NCBI GenBank assembly: GCA_012799165.1
Contig: JAAZLU010000155.1
Span: forward strand, 1-10,877
Length of the DNA stretch: 10,877 bases
Origin: Clostridiales bacterium
GTDB taxonomy: Bacteria > Bacillota > Clostridia > Peptostreptococcales > Anaerovoracaceae
Direction of reading: 5' to 3'
Of the stretch, positions 5,809 through 10,877 are shown one piece after another. The notes under the pieces were generated by a model. That model was not told where the DNA came from. It searched no databases and saw nothing but the letters and a program-made list of their open reading frames with translations. How positions within the stretch are numbered: the first letter of the stretch is position 1; every line of letters starts with the position of its first letter. The translations under genes and the position numbers were made by a program.

Positions 5809-6408
5809 ATGAAGGTAAAGACATATGTAGTTAGCCATTTTCAGACAAATTGTTATCTGGGCTACAGCGAAAACGACAAAGATTGCTTTATAGTGGATCC
5901 GGGCGCGAAGAGCCTGCAGCTCGTAGATGATGTTGCGGCCTTAGGACTTGCACCTAAATATCTGATACTCACCCACGGTCACGGTGACCATACCGGCGGC
6001 GTAGATTTCATTAAAGAGAAGTATCCGGATATTCAGCTGGTCGCGGGGATCAACGAGAAGGATTTTCTCTACGACGCAAGAAAAAGCTTCGGACAGGGCA
6101 AAATATTGCCCGATATTCTCGTCAACGACGGAGATGTGCTTGAATGCGGGGATATGGAGCTTAAGATTATAGCGACGCCGGGACATACTCCGGGAGGTAT
6201 CTGCATACTGAGCGAAGGAATATTGTTTTCCGGAGATACCCTATTTCGCGGCAGTATCGGAAGAACCGACTTTTACGGCGGCGATTACGGACTTATAATA
6301 AAGTCTCTGCACAAACTTATGGAACTTCCCGGGGATACCGTGGTTATGCCCGGGCACATGGGTTCGAGCACTATAGAATACGAAAAGAGGCACAATCCTT
6401 TTGTATAA
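5809..6408 (+). CDS. MBL-fold metal hydrolase (glyoxalase II-like)
   Basis: A 199-residue metallo-beta-lactamase-fold protein with a complete two-metal site. It has THGHGDH at 55-61 (H56, H58, D60, H61), H126 in TPGHTPGG, D143 in FSGDTLF and H183 in MPGHMGSS. The small size matches the short bacterial members often annotated as hydroxyacylglutathione hydrolase; these lack the C-terminal helical glutathione-binding domain of true glyoxalase II, so the substrate is not known. A thioester or related small-molecule substrate is only a family-based guess. ATG 5809 is two bases after the rel stop codon and has no clear ribosome site, so translation probably depends on coupling to rel. In many Clostridia this gene lies between rel (often with dtd) and hemZ; dtd is absent here. 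Confidence 0.9.
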   Translation: MKVKTYVVSHFQTNCYLGYSENDKDCFIVDPGAKSLQLVDDVAALGLAPKYLILTHGHGDHTGGVDFIKEKYPDIQLVAGINEKDFLYDARKSFGQGKILPDILVNDGDVLECGDMELKIIATPGHTPGGICILSEGILFSGDTLFRGSIGRTDFYGGDYGLIIKSLHKLMELPGDTVVMPGHMGSSTIEYEKRHNPFV

Positions 6409-7786
6409 GGTCTCGGCACCTGACGAAAAGAGCAGATATCATTTAGCGGAACTTGCCAGGATGTTCCTTCCGACGGGAGGCTGCGAAGTTTACGCAAGGA
6501 AGACCGCGCAGGCGGCGGAATTCTCTGTGGAGGACGCGGCGGAAAATACGGATCCCGCAAATTTCCTGTACATCGAAGATTTAATTTCGAAGGAAGAAGC
6601 GGCGAAGATTCTCTACAAGTTTTTGAAAGAGAAGACAGGAAAAGAGCTGGACTGGGGCACGCTGACAGGCGTGAGACCGGTAAAACTCTACAACGGACTT
6701 CGCAGAAGGAACGAAGATGCCTTTAAGATTATGAGGGAGCGATATCTCGTATCCGATGAAAAAGCTCTTTTATTGCACGAAGTGAGCGAAATTCAAAAAT
6801 CGCTCGCCTTCGATGAAAATCCCGAAGCGATCGCCGTATATATAGGAATACCTTTCTGCCCGACGCGCTGCAATTATTGCAGCTTTACGAGCAGTAAAAT
6901 AGAAAAAAAGAAAGTTGAAATATATCTACCTGCGTTATTTACCGAAATGCGGGCGGTAAATGCCCTGATGAAAGATAGGGGTCTCTTTGCCGAATCCGTC
7001 TATATAGGGGGCGGCACTCCGTCGAGCCTCGACGAGCAGGACTTCGCCGAATTACTTTCGAATACGAAGGAATGCTTCGTAGGAGATAGATGCAGAGAAT
7101 TCACCGTAGAGGCGGGAAGACCGGAGACTTTGAGTGCCGAAAAGCTCGAAGCGATGGCAGAAAGCGGCGCGAAGAGGATAAGCATAAATCCTCAGAGCAT
7201 GAAGCAGAGGAGCTTGGAGCTGATCGGGAGGATTCACAGCCCTCAGCAGATAATCGATGCCTTTGCGCTCGCGAGAAGAAGGGGAGATTTCTGTATAAAC
7301 ATGGATTTGATTGCAGGGCTTCCGGAGGAAGAACCGGAGGACTTCGAAGCCAGCTTGAGAACTGTGATAGGGCTCGGCCCCGAAAATATAACCGTGCATA
7401 CGCTCGCGATAAAGAGAGCGAGCAGGTTGATAGAGGAGGACAGATACCTCGCGGCAAGGCAGGCGGATAATGTGCGCATAATGCTGCAGAGTGCCTCTCG
7501 GCTTTTGAAGGAGGCCGGGTACAGACCCTATTATCTTTACAGGCAGAAGAATATGGCCGGCAACTTTGAGAATATAGGTTGGAGTCTTCCAACTTACGAA
7601 AGTCTTTACAATGTTAGGATAATGGAGGAAAATCAAATTGTGGCGGCAATGGGTGCCGGCGCCATCTCCAAGATGTATTTTCCCGAGGAGGACAGGATAG
7701 AGCGCATACCCAATGTAAGCGATACGAAACTTTACATCGAGCGCATCGATGAGATGATAAAGAGAAAGGAAGACGGCATCTTATGA
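6401..7786 (+). CDS. hemZ: HemZ-type coproporphyrinogen III dehydrogenase-like radical SAM protein
   Basis: A 461-residue radical SAM enzyme of the HemN/HemZ family, which decarboxylates coproporphyrinogen III to protoporphyrinogen IX without oxygen. The cluster motif is C153-x3-C157-x2-C160 in IPFCPTRCNYCSF, with Y147 just before it as in HemN. The SAM-binding GGGTPSS lies at 203-209. The later NMDLIAGLPEE (300-310) and YRQKNMAGNFENIGW (380-394) are family hallmarks. The first 140 residues form the HemZ-specific N-terminal region, including LTGVRPVKLYN. The only start available is TTG 6401, overlapping the preceding gene by 8 bases; AGAGG at 6386-6390 lies 10 bases upstream. The frame is closed by a stop at 6374-6376. 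The exact reaction of HemZ proteins is less secure than that of HemN, and no other haem gene is nearby. Confidence 0.92.
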   Translation: MYKVSAPDEKSRYHLAELARMFLPTGGCEVYARKTAQAAEFSVEDAAENTDPANFLYIEDLISKEEAAKILYKFLKEKTGKELDWGTLTGVRPVKLYNGLRRRNEDAFKIMRERYLVSDEKALLLHEVSEIQKSLAFDENPEAIAVYIGIPFCPTRCNYCSFTSSKIEKKKVEIYLPALFTEMRAVNALMKDRGLFAESVYIGGGTPSSLDEQDFAELLSNTKECFVGDRCREFTVEAGRPETLSAEKLEAMAESGAKRISINPQSMKQRSLELIGRIHSPQQIIDAFALARRRGDFCINMDLIAGLPEEEPEDFEASLRTVIGLGPENITVHTLAIKRASRLIEEDRYLAARQADNVRIMLQSASRLLKEAGYRPYYLYRQKNMAGNFENIGWSLPTYESLYNVRIMEENQIVAAMGAGAISKMYFPEEDRIERIPNVSDTKLYIERIDEMIKRKEDGIL

Positions 7787-9030
7787 TCAGCATTCCAAAG
7801 GGCACTAAGGATATTTTGCCCAAAGAAGTGTATAAATGGCAGGCTTTAGAGGAGCTCATCAGGGAGATCTGTGGGAATTACGGCTTTTCCGAGATTCGCA
7901 CTCCGATTTTTGAGCATAGCGAGCTCTTCGAAAGAGGAATAGGCGACGGAAGCGACATCGTGCAAAAGGAGATGTACAGCTTCGAGATTGCGGGAAGGCG
8001 CTTGAGCTTAAAGCCGGAGGGAACAGCGGGAGTCGTCAGATCCTTTATAGAAAATAAACTCTATGCGGATCCGCTGCCGGCTAAATATTATTACATCACT
8101 CCCTGTTTTCGCTACGAGAGGATGCAGAAGGGCAGGCAGAGACAGTTCTATCAGTTCGGCGTGGAAATATTCGGCTCCGAGGACATGCTCGCAGATGCCG
8201 AAGTCATCGCAATAGGCTACGATTTACTGACCCGATTGGGCTTAAAAGGTTTTAAGCTTCATATAAACAGCATCGGCTGCCCTAAATGCAGAGAAGTTTA
8301 CAGAAAAAAACTTATGGACTACCTGCGACCGCATTACGATCAACTCTCCGAGGCCGGAAAACTGCGCTTCGAGACTAATCCGATGAGGATATTCGACAGC
8401 AAGGATCCCGCGGAGAAAGCTATAGTTAAGGACGCCCCGCGCATGACGGAGTATCTCTGCGAAGAATGCACGATTTCTTTTTCGGATCTACAGGCAAAGC
8501 TCGCGGCTCTAGAGATACCTTTTGAGCTCGACAGAGATATAGTGCGAGGACTAGATTATTACACGAAGACCGCATTTGAGTTTATTTCAAAGGATTTGGG
8601 CGCTCAGTCAACAGTCTGCGGGGGAGGACGCTACGACCACCTCATCGAACAGCTCGGCGGACCCGATATTCCGGGGGTCGGTTTCGGGCTTGGAATGGAG
8701 CGCCTGCTTCTTATAGCTGAGGCTCAGGGCGTGAACTTCCCGGATAAGCATTCCGTGGATGTCTTTATAGCCGCAATAGGCGAAGAGGCCGAAAGCGAGG
8801 CCTTAAAGCTTGGAAAAAGACTTCGTAAGGCTGGCTTTTCCGTTACGACGGACTGCATAAGGCGAGGGCTAAAGGCGCAGCTTAGGCATGCGGACAGAAT
8901 CGATGCCTCTTACAGCGTGCTGATAGGTCAGGATGAAATCGATAAGGGTGTGTTTACGCTTCGAGATATGAGCAACTCCACTCAGATTGAAGTTGCTCCC
9001 GAAGATTTGGAATTATATCTAAAGAGGTAA
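7783..9030 (+). CDS. hisS: Histidine--tRNA ligase
   Basis: A 415-residue class II aminoacyl-tRNA synthetase that charges tRNA-His, normally as a dimer in the cytoplasm. It has the N-terminal IPKGTKDILP, motif 2 with FRYERMQKGRQRQFYQFG (109-126), the HisRS-specific RGLDYYT (255-261), motif 3 GFGLGMERLLL (300-310) and a C-terminal anticodon-binding domain from about 325. Two cysteine pairs, CPKC (166-169) and CEEC (226-229), sit in the insertion region and could hold zinc; this is an inference from spacing. ATG 7783 overlaps the hemZ stop as ATGA, a standard coupling arrangement. All motifs are intact and the length is normal. Confidence 0.97.
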   Translation: MISIPKGTKDILPKEVYKWQALEELIREICGNYGFSEIRTPIFEHSELFERGIGDGSDIVQKEMYSFEIAGRRLSLKPEGTAGVVRSFIENKLYADPLPAKYYYITPCFRYERMQKGRQRQFYQFGVEIFGSEDMLADAEVIAIGYDLLTRLGLKGFKLHINSIGCPKCREVYRKKLMDYLRPHYDQLSEAGKLRFETNPMRIFDSKDPAEKAIVKDAPRMTEYLCEECTISFSDLQAKLAALEIPFELDRDIVRGLDYYTKTAFEFISKDLGAQSTVCGGGRYDHLIEQLGGPDIPGVGFGLGMERLLLIAEAQGVNFPDKHSVDVFIAAIGEEAESEALKLGKRLRKAGFSVTTDCIRRGLKAQLRHADRIDASYSVLIGQDEIDKGVFTLRDMSNSTQIEVAPEDLELYLKR

Positions 9031-9035
9031 AATAC

Positions 9036-10826
9036 ATGGACAAATTGCTTAAAAGAACGCATTATTGCGGGACGCTGGGAATCACCGATGCCGGCAGGGA
9101 AGTCGTACTCGACGGATGGGTTGCCGGAAGGAGAAATTTAGGAAGCCTAATCTTTGCCGATATAAGAGACAGAAGCGGCATAGTTCAGGTCGTATTCGGA
9201 GACGACAGCCCCGAGGAAATCAAGGAGAAGGCGAATACCCTGCGCAGCGAATATGTTGTCGGAATAGTGGGGACGGTAAGGGAACGCGAATCGAAGAATC
9301 CCGAGATGCAGACGGGCGATATAGAAATCGTCGCGAGTGCTTTGAGCATATATTCGAAGTCCGAAACCCCTCCCATATATATCAAGGACGACGATAATGT
9401 GTCCGGCGAATTGCGGCTTAAGTACAGGTATCTGGATTTAAGAAAGCCCGAAATGCAGAGGGTTCTCGCTTTCAGAAGCAAGATGTACCATGTAGTCAGA
9501 AATTTCTTCTATGAGGAAGGTTTTACGGAAGTTGAAACTCCGGTCCTGGCAAAGCCCACCCCGGAGGGTGCCAGGGATTATCTGGTGCCCAGCAGGGTCA
9601 ACCCCGGAAAATTTTATGCTCTGCCGCAGAGTCCGCAGCAATTTAAACAGCTTTTGATGGTCGGCGGTACGGATAAGTACATTCAGATTGCCAAGTGCTA
9701 TCGCGACGAGGATCTTCGCGCGGACAGGCAGCCGGAATTTACACAGATAGACCTCGAGATGTCCTTCGTGGACCAGGATGATATAATCGAAGTACAAGAG
9801 CGCTTTTTAAAGAGGCTTTTTGCAGAGATGCTCGGGATCGAGATCGAAACTCCCTTGCCTCGACTTACATGGACGGAAGCCATGAACCGATTCGGCAGCG
9901 ATAAGCCCGATCTTCGGGTAGGCTTTGAACTCGTCGATATTGCGGATGCCGTAAAAGGCTCCGGTTTCGGAGTCTTCGAGGACGCGATCGCAGCGGGCGG
10001 AAGAGTGAAGGGAATTAATATGGAGGCTTGCAGCCCCAAGTTTTCCCGCAAAGATATAGATAGAATGACGGAGTCCATTAAGACCTACGGTGCGAGGGGG
10101 CTCATATGGATAAGGGTGGAAGAGGACGAGATTAAGTCCTCCGTCTCCAAGTTCTTCAATCAGGAGGCACTCGCAAAGATATGCGCGCGCTTTGAGGCGA
10201 AGAGCGGAGACCTTATTCTCGTCGTGGCAGGGCCGCAGGATGTCGTGTGGGCCTCTCTGGGCTTCCTGCGAAGAGATCTCGCCGGAAAACTGGGAATGCT
10301 GGATCCGCGCGATTATAAACTTCTCTGGGTCGTAGACTTTCCGATGTTCGAATGGTCCGAGGAGGAGGAAAGGTACATGGCACAGCATCATCCCTTCACT
10401 TCACCCAAGAATGAGGATATTAAGTATCTCAACAGCGGAGATCTCGGAAGGATATTCGCCGATGCCTACGACATCGTAATCAACGGATACGAGGCCGGCG
10501 GCGGCTCGATAAGGATACACGACGGAGTACTTCAGAAGAAGATTTTCGAAGTTTTGCAGTTGAGCGAAGAGGATATAAAGGAGAGATTCGGGTTCTTCAT
10601 CGATGCCTTTAAGTACGGGGCGCCCCCGCACGGAGGCATAGCATTCGGGCTCGACAGACTCTGCATGCTGCTTCTCGGTACTGATGATATAAGGGATGTT
10701 ATAGCATTTCCCAAGAACCAGAGCGCCCAGTGCGTGATGAGCGATGCGCCCACGGTCGTCAGCGAAGAGCAACTCTATGAACTCTCCGTCAAGGTTGAAA
10801 TAAAGGATAAGAAAGCGGATGAATAG
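9036..10826 (+). CDS. aspS: Aspartate--tRNA ligase (bacterial type)
   Basis: A 596-residue class IIb synthetase charging tRNA-Asp. It has an N-terminal OB-fold anticodon-binding domain (about 1-110, with LDGWVAGRRNLGSLIFADIR at 25-44). The catalytic core carries motif 1 (VETPVLAKPTPEGARDY, 166-182), the QSPQ loop (198-201), motif 2 (YRDEDLRADRQPEFTQID, 222-239) and motif 3 (FGLDRLCMLL, 537-546). The bacterial GAD insertion lies at about 290-410. The OB-fold NLGSL resembles E. coli DLGSL, hinting at an enzyme that discriminates tRNA-Asp from tRNA-Asn, but that is not decisive. AAGAGG (9022-9027), inside the end of hisS, lies 8 bases before ATG 9036. Five bases separate the two synthetase genes. 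Confidence 0.97.
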   Translation: MDKLLKRTHYCGTLGITDAGREVVLDGWVAGRRNLGSLIFADIRDRSGIVQVVFGDDSPEEIKEKANTLRSEYVVGIVGTVRERESKNPEMQTGDIEIVASALSIYSKSETPPIYIKDDDNVSGELRLKYRYLDLRKPEMQRVLAFRSKMYHVVRNFFYEEGFTEVETPVLAKPTPEGARDYLVPSRVNPGKFYALPQSPQQFKQLLMVGGTDKYIQIAKCYRDEDLRADRQPEFTQIDLEMSFVDQDDIIEVQERFLKRLFAEMLGIEIETPLPRLTWTEAMNRFGSDKPDLRVGFELVDIADAVKGSGFGVFEDAIAAGGRVKGINMEACSPKFSRKDIDRMTESIKTYGARGLIWIRVEEDEIKSSVSKFFNQEALAKICARFEAKSGDLILVVAGPQDVVWASLGFLRRDLAGKLGMLDPRDYKLLWVVDFPMFEWSEEEERYMAQHHPFTSPKNEDIKYLNSGDLGRIFADAYDIVINGYEAGGGSIRIHDGVLQKKIFEVLQLSEEDIKERFGFFIDAFKYGAPPHGGIAFGLDRLCMLLLGTDDIRDVIAFPKNQSAQCVMSDAPTVVSEEQLYELSVKVEIKDKKADE

Positions 10827-10877
10827 ACGCATCGGTGTGCTGGGAGGAAGTTTCGACCCGCTGCACTACGGACATTT
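10819..10877 (+). CDS. nadD: Nicotinate-nucleotide adenylyltransferase NadD, N-terminal fragment (cut by window edge)
   Basis: Nineteen codons are visible before the window ends, reading MNRRIGVLGGSFDPLHYGH. The GGSFDPxHxGH motif is the nucleotide-binding signature of the adenylyltransferase superfamily. The leading RIGVLGG fits NadD, which joins nicotinate mononucleotide to AMP in NAD synthesis, better than CoaD, which usually has YPGSFDPxTxGH. ATG 10819 overlaps the end of aspS by 8 bases in another frame, and AAAGGA (10802-10807) lies 11 bases upstream. This suggests it belongs to the same transcript. The rest of the gene is outside the window, so the call rests on this motif alone. Confidence 0.8.
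   Translation, partial: MNRRIGVLGGSFDPLHYGH

Noticed and set aside
1..10877. CRISPR array, transposon, phage or defence island
   Set aside because: I saw no spaced repeats, transposase, integrase or defence-type domain; the complete genes are housekeeping or metabolic families.

Overview
The window looks like chromosomal DNA of an anaerobic Bacillota bacterium, most likely class Clostridia. The reasons are the order rel - metallo-beta-lactamase-fold gene - hemZ - hisS - aspS, strong AGGAGG-type ribosome sites, low-to-middle GC with many ATA, AGA and AGG codons, and an oxygen-independent (radical SAM) HemZ. The species cannot be named from what is visible.

Left part (1-3154, all on the minus strand). 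The window opens inside a membrane protein gene that starts at 960 with GTG and runs off the left edge. It has a seven-helix sensor-like region, a charged linker, and then more membrane helices. A 276-base AT-rich gap follows, and then a complete IlvD/Edd-family dehydratase (1237-2985). In sequence this dehydratase resembles the YjhG/YagF sugar-acid dehydratases at least as much as true IlvD. Just upstream of it lie a rho-independent terminator and a tRNA-Leu(CAA) gene with its own promoter.

Middle (3155-3284). A short divergent promoter region separates the minus-strand tRNA from the plus-strand gene block. It holds a promoter for each side and a perfect 5+3+5 palindrome touching the yajC -35 box.

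Right part (3285-10877, all on the plus strand). yajC (Sec translocon accessory protein) is followed by a strong intrinsic terminator. Next comes a tightly packed chain: rel (bifunctional (p)ppGpp synthetase/hydrolase), an MBL-fold hydrolase, hemZ, hisS, aspS and the first 19 codons of nadD. Gaps of 2 and 5 bases and overlaps of 8, 4 and 8 bases suggest one transcript with translational coupling. The chain joins the alarmone enzyme that senses uncharged tRNA with two aminoacyl-tRNA synthetases, plus porphyrin- and NAD-related genes.

Most of the window is ordinary housekeeping sequence, and I see no CRISPR array, transposase, integrase or obvious new defence system. The points most worth a second look are the Rel protein, whose helical domain is replaced by a short Lys/Glu/Ala-rich segment; the subfamily of the dehydratase and its position behind a tRNA gene with different arginine codon use; and the two-part membrane sensor at the left edge.
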